DNA from: Planctomycetota bacterium
Lineage (GTDB): Bacteria > Planctomycetota > Phycisphaerae > WQYP01
Length of the DNA stretch: 5,059 nucleotides
Assembly (NCBI GenBank): GCA_021816165.1
Contig: JAKAYZ010000248.1
Coordinates: forward strand, 1-5,059
Direction: 5' to 3'
This document shows, one piece after another, positions 1 through 5,059 of this stretch. The notes below the pieces were generated by a model. The model ran no database searches, was not told the origin of the DNA, and saw only the letters and a list, made by a program, of their open reading frames with translations. Positions within the stretch are counted from its first letter, which is position 1; every line of letters begins with the position of its first letter. Position numbers and translations under genes: made by a program.

Positions 1-486
1 GGCTTGTTTTTGGGCGGCAGTTAATTGCCGGCGGGTGAGAGCAATTTGTTGTTGGAGCTTTTGGGCCTGGGATGGACTGTTTTTCTTCTGGTCCAGGGCC
101 AGGGTCTGTTTGGCTGCGGCGATTTTGATCGCGGTTTGCCGGGCGAGCTTGCTGAAATCAGCGGCTTGGCGCTGTAGCTTTAGGATTTGGCGGCGAAGGT
201 GGCCGTTGGCCCCGTTGAGATTGAGCGTGGCCCGGGCGCGCTTGCCCAGCAGGTGGGCGTAGGCAGCCTCGGTGGCGTGGGCCTGGGCGAGTTGGGCCTG
301 GGCTGCGGCGAGCTTGCGTTTTATTTTTGCCAACTGCGCCGCCGCCTGCGGATTTCCGGCCGAACCGCTGGTGATGGCGATAATGGCCATGATGAAAATG
401 AGCAGTCCGATGGTGCAGGCCAGCACATCCAGAAAGGAGAAATTAAAGAGGTCTACGCGGCTGCGGCCGCGACCTTCGATTCTCAT
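1..486 (-). CDS. TolR/ExbD-like single-pass coiled-coil protein, partial (C-terminus off left edge)
   Basis: The frame is open for 162 codons from the ATG at 486 to the window edge, with no stop. The N-terminus is short and basic (MRIEGRGRSRVD), then a single hydrophobic helix covers about residues 18-40 and contains FNFSFLDVLACTIGLLIFI, with Asp20 at its cytoplasmic end. This layout (basic tail, FxDV, one membrane helix) is that of ExbD/TolR/MotB proteins, in which the aspartate carries the proton or ion. From about residue 48 to the edge the chain is rich in Ala, Gln, Leu and Lys with heptad-like spacing, so a long periplasmic coiled coil is likely. No canonical ExbD C-terminal domain is visible in the part present. 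The start overlaps the stop of the upstream gene (ATGA, 483-486). Only a G-run (GGGGG, about 6 nt upstream) could serve as a ribosome site, so coupled translation is likely. Partner of the ExbB-like protein two genes upstream (inference). The gene is certain; the family call is good but rests on motif reading. Confidence 0.85.
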   Translation of the reverse strand, partial: MRIEGRGRSRVDLFNFSFLDVLACTIGLLIFIMAIIAITSGSAGNPQAAAQLAKIKRKLAAAQAQLAQAHATEAAYAHLLGKRARATLNLNGANGHLRRQILKLQRQAADFSKLARQTAIKIAAAKQTLALDQKKNSPSQAQKLQQQIALTRRQLTAAQKQA

Positions 487-1334
487 TTGGTGCCCCCGGA
501 TCGAAGCAGAAATTTCCAGCGGCGCGGCGCCGGCTCGTAGCCGTAACGGATGCCGCTTGGCACATTCCTTTTGGCACGATTGAAATTGTTAACTCCGGTG
601 GAAAACACCCAGAAGATAATCAGCGGGGAACGACGGTTGGCCAACTGGGCCACCGCCCGCCCGTAAGCCGAGGTGGAATCTGTGATGGCATTTCCCGGCG
701 TGGTGGCCCCGACGGTGGCCCCTCCGCCGGCGCTGATGTGCAGCACGGCCAAGCCATGCCTTTCGCAGAGTACGTGCATAATATGAAAGTGGCGGGCGGC
801 GTGTGGGTGAGCGGGTTCAAACAAGATGCGGCTGGCGGCATTGCGTTTGCGGGTGGTGGCAATATCCTGCTGGAGTGTGGCCAGCCGCCCCATTTCCCGG
901 GTGAGTTTTGCGCGCAGCGTGTTGAGCGTGGCCAAGGTTTGCTGGCGGTAAACGACCTGCTGGGCATCAATTTGTGCCTGCACCCGAGCCAGGTGGCTGG
1001 TTTGCAGGGCGGCGTTGCGGGCGGCATTGACGGCGGCCCGGCGGGCCGCGCTGCGGAGGGCCAGTAAATGCGGATTGCGCCGGTCCGGCATGGCCAGCAA
1101 CTGGGCCGCCATGGAAGCGGAAATGGCCGCGGTGCTGCGGATTTGATTCTGCGTGTTGTGCAGGGCTTTGGTCTGGGATTTGATGATGTGTTTATAGTCC
1201 GTCAGTGGGCCGGTCGATTGCAGGATAAATATCATCACCAGAATGAAAATCAGCAGGCCAATGGTGCAGGCCAGTACGTCCAGAAAGGAAAAATTAAATA
1301 TGTCAACCTGTCGCGAACGCCTTGCCCGGCCCAT
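483..1334 (-). CDS. TolR/ExbD-like single-pass protein with coiled coil and a conserved-looking C-terminal domain
   Basis: A 283-residue protein. A basic N-terminus (MGRARRSRQVD) is followed by one membrane helix, about residues 15-39, which opens with FNFSFLDVLACTIGLLIFI and Asp19. The helix is nearly identical to that of the next gene and has the ExbD/TolR/MotB layout. Residues about 45-166 are rich in Ala, Gln, Arg and Leu and look like a long coiled coil. Residues about 168-283 form a separate domain: hydrophobic strands (FHIMHVLCERHGLAVLHI; SPLIIFWVFSTG), then an invariant-looking GIRYGYEP and a final W-x-F. I recall similar GxxxGYEP endings in uncharacterised planctomycetal proteins, but no function. 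It is longer than ordinary ExbD/TolR (about 140 residues), and the C-terminal domain is not the usual peptidoglycan-type module. The ATG lies 3 nt after the stop of the ExbB-like gene. GGAGGG (1342-1347, minus strand), 7 nt upstream, supports this start. It likely builds a membrane-spanning stalk with the ExbB-like protein. Confidence 0.9.
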   Translation of the reverse strand: MGRARRSRQVDIFNFSFLDVLACTIGLLIFILVMIFILQSTGPLTDYKHIIKSQTKALHNTQNQIRSTAAISASMAAQLLAMPDRRNPHLLALRSAARRAAVNAARNAALQTSHLARVQAQIDAQQVVYRQQTLATLNTLRAKLTREMGRLATLQQDIATTRKRNAASRILFEPAHPHAARHFHIMHVLCERHGLAVLHISAGGGATVGATTPGNAITDSTSAYGRAVAQLANRRSPLIIFWVFSTGVNNFNRAKRNVPSGIRYGYEPAPRRWKFLLRSGGTK

Positions 1335-1337
1335 GGG

Positions 1338-2390
1338 TCAGCCCTCCGCCGGTGAGGGCTGGTTGGCCGCAGCGGGGCCGGCGGCAACCGCGGCCGGGGC
1401 CGGTAGGGGCGGCGGTGTGCCGGCGATGCCGGTCGCGTGCTGGGCGGCGAGTACTTCCAGGAGTTTTTGGATATTTTGGAAAAGGCGGCGGTTGTCATCG
1501 GCAGTAGGTTGGTCATAGCCCAAGGTGGCCTTTTGGAGCAGGTTTTCGGCGCAGTACCCGTCTATGGCGGCGAGGAGGTGGTCTTCGCGGCGCTGTACAA
1601 TGCTCATGATAAACATCAGGATCAGGCTCAGGGACAGGGCCAGCATGGTGGTTTGAAAGGCCTGGCCCAGGCCATAGGTTACGCCCTTGAGCGAATGGCG
1701 CAGGCCGTGCAAGTTGGAGGCGGTTTGAATAAGCGTGCTGAAATGCTGCACGCCCGTGCTGATTCCCATGACCGTGCCCACAAAGCCCAAAACGGGAATG
1801 GCCCAGATAATAAAACGGGGCGCGGCATAACTGGATTCCATTTCGCTTAGGTCTGTTTCCGCCCGGTAGCGCAGCAGATCGTCGAGCTTTTCCGCGGTGC
1901 CCAATTGGTTAAAACGCATCAGAGCCTGGCGGATGCGGGCCACAAGCAGCCGGTTTTTCTGGCGGTGGTCAAGGCGTTGGATACGGGTGAGAATTTTGCG
2001 GCTGGTGGGGGCGTCGATCACCTGGTTGTGTTCGAGGGGAAGCAGTTCGAGGTCGAAGGCGGCAAATTCGCGGTTGAGCGCGGGCAGCTTCAGCACCAGC
2101 ATCCAGAACGCGCAGAAGAACAGCAGCACGCACACGTACGGAACCCACCCATGGTGAAAAAACAGGTAATAGAGCGTGGATTGCGGCGGCAGCAGCAGGG
2201 GAGCCAGACCCAGAAAGGCAACGGAACAAACGACGGCCAGGCCGATGGCAGCCATGGTCCGACGGTCGGAAAATAAGCCGTAGTTGCGCCGGGGCAGCAC
2301 CGGGCCGTCGCAGAATTCGCAGCGCGCGGCCCGGGTTGCGGGATCAATTTTGAGTTCGCTGCCGCAGGTTTTACAGGTTGTAATGTTCAT
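1338..2390 (-). CDS. MotA/TolQ/ExbB family membrane protein with N-terminal zinc ribbon
   Basis: A 350-residue protein and the first gene of the leftward block. A zinc-ribbon motif sits at the N-terminus (C6-x2-C9 and C24-x2-C27). Two hydrophobic segments follow (about 45-67 and 82-102), then a long hydrophilic cytoplasmic stretch (about 105-190) of the size found between early and late helices in TolQ/ExbB. The family core is residues 193-265: IPVLGFVGTVMGISTGV in the third helix, then LGQAFQTTMLALSLSLILMF in the fourth, with the Thr pair (247-248) where ExbB/TolQ have conserved pore-lining Thr. The C-terminus is a short helix followed by a Pro/Ala-rich tail. Members form pentamers around two ExbD/TolR/MotB helices and use ion flow to move the partner. 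The genes that follow supply just such partners. The start is fixed by AGGAGA (2397-2402, minus strand), 6 nt upstream, and by the zinc ribbon beginning at residue 6. The cytosolic zinc ribbon is not part of classical ExbB/TolQ/MotA and may be a docking module. Confidence 0.92.
   Translation of the reverse strand: MNITTCKTCGSELKIDPATRAARCEFCDGPVLPRRNYGLFSDRRTMAAIGLAVVCSVAFLGLAPLLLPPQSTLYYLFFHHGWVPYVCVLLFFCAFWMLVLKLPALNREFAAFDLELLPLEHNQVIDAPTSRKILTRIQRLDHRQKNRLLVARIRQALMRFNQLGTAEKLDDLLRYRAETDLSEMESSYAAPRFIIWAIPVLGFVGTVMGISTGVQHFSTLIQTASNLHGLRHSLKGVTYGLGQAFQTTMLALSLSLILMFIMSIVQRREDHLLAAIDGYCAENLLQKATLGYDQPTADDNRRLFQNIQKLLEVLAAQHATGIAGTPPPLPAPAAVAAGPAAANQPSPAEG
1342..1347 (-). promoter_or_regulatory. 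Ribosome-binding site of the 483-1334 gene
   Basis: GGAGGG on the minus strand, 7 nt before the ATG at 1334, lies inside the last codons of the ExbB-like gene. It supports the chosen start and close translational linkage of the two genes. Confidence 0.65.
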
Positions 2391-2396
2391 CTATGT

Positions 2397-2402
2397 TCTC
2401 CT
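2397..2402 (-). promoter_or_regulatory. Ribosome-binding site of the ExbB-like gene
   Basis: AGGAGA on the minus strand, separated by 6 nt (ACATAG) from the ATG at 2390. Near-consensus in sequence and spacing; it fixes the start of this gene. Confidence 0.8.
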
Positions 2403-2523
2403 GAAAGCGGATCACTTTCCGTTGGCCCCGGGCAGTGGAAAGGCGAAACGCGGTGGGTGGTTCGGGGCAGGGTTTTGGCCCGGTGGTTGCCGCATTGATG
2501 GCACACGGCGGTGGTGGACCGAG

Positions 2524-2538
2524 TGCGGCTGGGCCGCA
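2524..2538. repeat. GC-rich inverted repeat (possible leader hairpin)
   Basis: TGCGGC (2524-2529) and GCCGCA (2533-2538) are perfect complements around a 3-nt loop. It would lie in the 5' leader of the leftward transcript if that starts near the promoter candidate at 2693-2720. There is no adjacent U-run, so it is not a typical terminator. Confidence 0.4.
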
Positions 2539-2692
2539 GACGGGGGTAAACCGGCACGCTGCGCGGGCGGAAAGTTTGGGAGGGGGCGGCGTGTGTGTCC
2601 AAAAGTTTTGCGCCGGGCGGAGAATTTAAGGGATTGTGGCACAAAAGGCCCCTTTTCCGCTTTCGCAACAGCAACCGTTTACAACTGGACTT

Positions 2693-2720
2693 AAATTAAC
2701 GCGCGGCCCATGTTTGTCAA
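2693..2720 (-). promoter_or_regulatory. Candidate sigma70-type promoter for the leftward block
   Basis: On the minus strand a perfect -35 box TTGACA (2720-2715) is followed after 16 nt by TAATTT (2698-2693), which keeps the key first, second and last bases of TATAAT. Transcription would start near 2686, leaving a leader of about 295 nt before the ATG at 2390. The -35 box sits in the centre and one arm of the inverted repeat at 2708-2725, so a regulator bound there could block it. Planctomycetal promoters are poorly defined; this is a motif match only. Confidence 0.4.
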
Positions 2721-2725
2721 CATGG
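2708..2725. repeat. 18-bp inverted repeat, candidate operator
   Basis: CCATGTT (2708-2714) and AACATGG (2719-2725) are perfect 7-bp arms around a 4-nt spacer (TGTC). The right arm runs into a second perfect palindrome, CATGGCCATG (2721-2730). The site overlaps the TTGACA of the leftward promoter candidate, the usual geometry of a repressor site. Confidence 0.4.
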
Positions 2726-2786
2726 CCATGCACGGGCCAGCGTGCCGAATGCCGTGGGCGGAAGGTTATTCCCCCTTGCGGTGCCC

Positions 2787-2815
2787 TTGCGTTTCCGCTG
2801 ATCCGGGCGTATTGT
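2787..2815 (+). promoter_or_regulatory. Weak candidate promoter for the rightward block
   Basis: TTGCGT (2787-2792), 17 nt, then TATTGT (2810-2815) on the plus strand: 3/6 and 4/6 matches to sigma70 consensus with ideal spacing. A TATAAA at 2822-2827 is an alternative -10 but lacks a good -35. Either would give a leader of about 135-150 nt before the ATG at 2970. Confidence 0.25.
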
Positions 2816-2916
2816 TCGCGTTATAAATGCGTCTTTGGCCTGTGCGGTTTCCGGATGAGGCGGAATGCTCGCCGGGCCAGCAATTGTTCAACGCGTCGGG
2901 TGGTATTTTGATCGCT

Positions 2917-2939
2917 GCGGCCAATCGGGTGGTGGCCGC
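2917..2939 (+). repeat. Inverted repeat in the leader of the GTPase gene
   Basis: GCGGCCA (2917-2923) and TGGCCGC (2933-2939) are perfect 7-bp arms around a 9-nt loop, ending 18 nt before the ribosome site. It could fold in the mRNA leader or bind a protein; no regulatory partner is evident. Confidence 0.4.
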
Positions 2940-2957
2940 CGAGATGGCTTTCCGAAC

Positions 2958-2963
2958 AGGGAG
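2958..2963 (+). promoter_or_regulatory. Ribosome-binding site of the GTPase gene
   Basis: AGGGAG, 6 nt before the ATG at 2970. It decides for this start over the in-frame ATG at 2865, which lacks such a site and would add 35 unlikely residues. A second ATG two codons on (2976) is less well spaced. Confidence 0.75.
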
Positions 2964-2969
2964 CGTAAT

Positions 2970-4406
2970 ATGTCGATGTTGACCGGTGACCAGAGCGCGG
3001 CCAATGCCGCGGTGAAGCGGTGCGTGGGCTGCGGTATGGACGTTGCCAATTTGCCGCGGACCAAGGATGGGCAGGGGCATTATTACTGCGATCCGTGCGC
3101 GGTGGCGCGGTTTGGCGCTGTGGCGGCTGGGACGGTGGCCGGGCCCAAGCCGGTGCTGCGTCTGCTGGCCAAAATCACATGTCCGCACTGCTGGCACGTG
3201 TGCCGGCCGGAGGACGTATTGTGGGTGAGTTCCCACCCGGACCTGATGGGCGATCCGGTACTGGGGGACGATCATCCGGCGCGGTTTTTGCCGAGCCGTT
3301 TCACGGTGGGGGGGCAGGCGCTGGATGCGCGTGGGATGGCCTGTCATCGCACGGCGTGCCCGCGGTGCCATCTGCGGATTCCGCGGGAAGTGGTGGAAAA
3401 CCATCCACTTTTTGTATCGGTCATCGGCGGGCCGGCCAGTGGAAAGTCCAACTTTCTGGCGGCCATGGGGTGGCAGTTGAGGCAGACCCTGCCATCCCAG
3501 TTTGCTTTGGCCTGGCTGGATATTGATCCGGAGGCGAACCACCTGATCAACGGTTACGAGGAGCAGCTTTTTTTGACCTCCGACCCGGATGCCCTTACCT
3601 ACATCGCCAAAACCGAAGAACAGGGCGATATTTATGACGTGGTGAAAATCGGCGGGCAAAGCACGGCATTCACGCGGCCCTTTCTGTTTTCGCTGCGGCC
3701 TACGCCGGAGCACCCGCATTTCCATCAGGCCGGGAAGATGGCCCGGGTGCTGTGCCTGTATGACAACGCGGGCGAAAGCTACCTGCCGGGGGCGGATTCG
3801 CCAAGCCGGCCGGTGACGCAGCACCTGGGCAAGGCGCAACTGATTCTGTTTTTGTTTGATCCGACGCAGGATCCGCGCATGCGCGCCAAATGCAGTCCGG
3901 TCAGCAGCGACCCGCAGCTGAAGGCCGGCCGCAAAACCGTGCGCCAGGAAACGCTGCTGAGCGAAGCCGCGGGCCGGCTGCGGCGGTATTCGGGCCTTGG
4001 CCCGCAAGATCGGATCGATCGGCCACTGTTGGTGCTGGTCAGCAAATCGGATATCTGGGCACCGCTGCTGGATGAAGATATTGTCACGGAGCCGGTGGTG
4101 GCGGCGGCAGGCGGGGGGCGGGCGGGGTTGGATGTGGCACGGGTGGAGCGTGTTTCCGGAAAGGTCCGCCAGTTGTTGCTGGCGGTAACGCCGGAAATTG
4201 TGGCCACAGCCGACGCGATTGCCAAGAATGTGGTGTACGTGCCGGTTAGTTCGCTGGGGCATGCCCCGGAACCGCACCCGAACGCGGAAAATCTGCTGGC
4301 GATCCGGCCACGTGATATCCGGCCGCACTGGGTAACGGTGCCGGTACTGTATGCATTGGTGCGGTGGACCACCACCGGCATGGTGCCGGCAGCGGCGCGG
4401 GGCTGA
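2970..4406 (+). CDS. Zinc-ribbon P-loop GTPase, resembling the 'double-GTPase 2' (DO-GTPase2) family
   Basis: A 478-residue soluble protein with no membrane helix. The N-terminal third is rich in metal-type cysteines: C18-x2-C21 with C40-x2-C43 (one ribbon), C71-x2-C74 and C78, then C125, C130 and C133 (a likely second ribbon split by an insert). The GTPase core follows. G1/Walker A is GGPASGKS at 153-160. G3 is LYDNAGE at 263-269 (DxxG). G4 is SKSD at 358-361, preceded by the strand PLLVLV and close to N/TKxD. G5 is probably VPVSSLG at 424-430. The strand LILFLFDPTQ (291-300) is like strand 4 of Ras-type GTPases. Order and spacing fit a TRAFAC/Ras-like GTPase, with a long insert between G1 and G3. 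From memory, zinc ribbons before such a domain, next to GAP1, are typical of DO-GTPase2 proteins. It presumably switches or recruits the membrane complex encoded divergently and works with the GAP1-like product downstream (inference). The GTPase call is firm; the exact family is moderate. Confidence 0.88.
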   Translation: MSMLTGDQSAANAAVKRCVGCGMDVANLPRTKDGQGHYYCDPCAVARFGAVAAGTVAGPKPVLRLLAKITCPHCWHVCRPEDVLWVSSHPDLMGDPVLGDDHPARFLPSRFTVGGQALDARGMACHRTACPRCHLRIPREVVENHPLFVSVIGGPASGKSNFLAAMGWQLRQTLPSQFALAWLDIDPEANHLINGYEEQLFLTSDPDALTYIAKTEEQGDIYDVVKIGGQSTAFTRPFLFSLRPTPEHPHFHQAGKMARVLCLYDNAGESYLPGADSPSRPVTQHLGKAQLILFLFDPTQDPRMRAKCSPVSSDPQLKAGRKTVRQETLLSEAAGRLRRYSGLGPQDRIDRPLLVLVSKSDIWAPLLDEDIVTEPVVAAAGGGRAGLDVARVERVSGKVRQLLLAVTPEIVATADAIAKNVVYVPVSSLGHAPEPHPNAENLLAIRPRDIRPHWVTVPVLYALVRWTTTGMVPAAARG

Positions 4407-4484
4407 TAATCCGCTCCAGCGGCAATGGCAGCAGGAACGGAGCAGGAGGAGCGGCGGGCGTGAAGACGCAGCGGGGAATACACC
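4407..4484 (+). other. 78-nt spacer between GTPase and GAP1-like genes
   Basis: No terminator is visible; a small CCGCT-CC-AGCGG repeat (4411-4422) has too short a loop to matter. Co-transcription of the two genes is likely. An AGGAGGAG (4444-4451) is present but 33 nt from the ATG. The nearer GGGGAA (4473-4478), 6 nt from the ATG, is the more likely ribosome site. Confidence 0.5.
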
Positions 4485-5059
4485 ATGGCCATGGAACTGA
4501 TTTATACTTCCGCCCCCAAAGGGCTTCGGCCCGGCAGTGTGGGTTTTTGCACGGTGGCCATGTCACGCGACATGCCGCCGGGCTTGGTTGCGGCACTGGA
4601 GGGTCTTAGTGGGTACCGGCCCATATTTGCGGCCCAGGACGGGCGCTACGCGGAAAACCCGGTCAACTTCAGCCATTACCTGCTGCCGGAGCGCGGGCGG
4701 ATGCTGCGTGTGCTGGCCCGCATTGGTCCGGCGGCGGCGGATTATACGGGGCGTACCAATAAACTGGCCCACTTTATTGTGCTGGAGCCGGCGGAGTGTA
4801 CGGCGGCCGGTCCGGCGTGGCTGTTGCGGCAGCCGGGGCTGATGCGGGAAACGTGGACCGGAGAGCCACAATGGCTGGACCAGCCGCCAGTTCTTGCGGC
4901 AGGTGATACGGCCGCGGCCCGGTGTGCGGCATGGGAGCGTGTGACCGGCGATGCCGGCTGGGCCGGCGAGCTGCTGACGCGGTTTTGCAATCGCCCCGAG
5001 GAGCCGGTGCATATTCTATGCAACCCGGAAACGCCCACACTGGAACTATTTAGATCGGA
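4485..5059 (+). CDS. GTPase-associated protein 1-like (GAP1-N2 domain), partial (C-terminus off right edge)
   Basis: The frame is open for 191 codons to the right edge. The N-terminus reads MELIYTSAPKGLRPGSVGFC, followed by TVAMSRDMP (23-31), LEGLSGYRP (38-46), NPVNFSHY (58-65) and DYTGRTNKLAHFIVLE (86-101). The run 'YTSAPxGLxPGSxGFCTVA ... LSGYR ... DYTxRTNKLAH' is what I remember as the hallmark of GAP1-N2, the N-terminal domain of large proteins encoded next to GTPases, common in planctomycetes. Residues from about 140 on (WAGELLTRF, PVHILCNPE, LELF) should begin the middle domain (GAP1-M). Full proteins are usually several hundred residues longer. Biochemical function is not known; a regulator or effector partner of the GTPase is the standard prediction. 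The ATG at 4485 is chosen over 4491 because GGGGAA is 6 nt upstream. A cytosolic protein: no signal peptide. Confidence 0.85.
   Translation, partial: MAMELIYTSAPKGLRPGSVGFCTVAMSRDMPPGLVAALEGLSGYRPIFAAQDGRYAENPVNFSHYLLPERGRMLRVLARIGPAAADYTGRTNKLAHFIVLEPAECTAAGPAWLLRQPGLMRETWTGEPQWLDQPPVLAAGDTAAARCAAWERVTGDAGWAGELLTRFCNRPEEPVHILCNPETPTLELFRS

Larger units (their letters stand above)
2391..2969. other. Divergent intergenic region, 579 bp
   Basis: This stretch separates the two divergent blocks and must hold both promoters. Open frames exist in it (for example 2387-2674 minus and 2636-2911 plus), but they have biased, low-complexity Pro/Arg/Ser-rich translations and no good ribosome sites, so I treat it as non-coding. 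The part at 2410-2600 is G-rich on the plus strand and contains a stable-looking GC hairpin (TGCGGC-TGG-GCCGCA, 2524-2538). The part at 2600-2750 is dense in short palindromes. Promoter candidates and ribosome sites are listed separately. I see no RNA gene, terminator U-tract or mobile element. Confidence 0.7.

Noticed and set aside
402..453. Lipobox-like VLAC in the two TolR-like proteins
   Set aside because: The cysteine is at the beginning of the hydrophobic helix, not after it, and position -2/-3 residues are poor. The segment reads as an ExbD-type anchor, not a lipoprotein signal.
2643..2656. AAAAGGCCCCTTTT as a terminator
   Set aside because: The stem is short and mostly A-T with almost no loop, and it lies upstream of genes on both sides, so it is kept only as a palindrome.
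2387..2674. 95-codon minus-strand frame whose stop overlaps the ExbB-like ATG (ATGA)
   Set aside because: The overlap is suggestive of a first operon gene, but the start is TTG with no ribosome site and the translation is Arg/Pro/Ser/Thr-rich without structure. The ExbB-like gene has its own strong AGGAGA.
2636..2911. 91-codon plus-strand frame in the spacer
   Set aside because: No ribosome site and no recognisable features; it runs across the promoter and palindrome region.
2865..2969. N-terminal extension of the GTPase from an ATG at 2865
   Set aside because: No ribosome site there, the extra 35 residues look random, and AGGGAG sits 6 nt before the ATG at 2970.
2766..4328. 520-codon open frame on the minus strand
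   Set aside because: It lies antisense to the GTPase gene in mirror frame; its translation is Arg/Pro/His/Gln-rich with no recognisable domain. The plus-strand frame has clear GTPase motifs and a ribosome site. Long antisense frames are usual in GC-rich genes.
1..5059. tRNA, rRNA, CRISPR array or insertion sequence
   Set aside because: No cloverleaf-like segments, no regularly spaced direct repeats, no transposase motifs or terminal repeats were seen; the only direct repeat is the shared 5' part of the two TolR-like genes.

Overview
The window comes from a GC-rich bacterium. Gene content points to Planctomycetota, possibly the Phycisphaerae side: the GAP1-N2-like opening of the rightmost gene, the zinc-ribbon GTPase and the ExbB/ExbD-like set with long coiled coils all resemble planctomycetal proteins I remember. 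This is recall, not a search, and the taxonomy is moderate to low confidence.

Layout: two gene blocks diverge from a 579-bp non-coding region (2391-2969). The leftward block (minus strand, 2390 to 1) has three tightly packed genes. A zinc-ribbon MotA/TolQ/ExbB-type membrane protein (1338-2390) comes first. It is followed 3 nt later by a single-pass TolR/ExbD-like coiled-coil protein (483-1334). A second such protein (1-486) overlaps it by 4 nt (ATGA) and runs off the left edge. The two TolR-like proteins have almost the same N-terminal membrane segment, with an aspartate at its start, but different bodies. The rightward block (plus strand) has a soluble protein with N-terminal zinc ribbons and a small-GTPase-type P-loop domain (2970-4406). 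After 78 nt comes a gene cut by the right edge (4485-5059) whose start matches the N-terminal domain of GTPase-associated protein 1 (GAP1-N2).

Working hypothesis (inference): the five genes form one functional module. A TolQ/TolR-like ion-driven complex in the inner membrane, with two different rod-like TolR-type subunits reaching into the periplasm, would be coupled to a cytoplasmic GTPase and its GAP1 partner. GAP1 and the 'double-GTPase' families have been predicted from genome context to act in NTP-dependent conflict or signalling systems. Motor-type MotAB/TolQR pairs are also known in defence (Zorya). No effector nuclease or toxin is visible here, so defence is only one possibility; envelope or cell-surface signalling is another.

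The central spacer holds ribosome-binding sites for both first genes, a leftward promoter candidate with a perfect TTGACA inside an 18-bp inverted repeat, a weaker rightward promoter candidate, and several short palindromes. I see no RNA genes, insertion sequences, CRISPR arrays or clear terminators.
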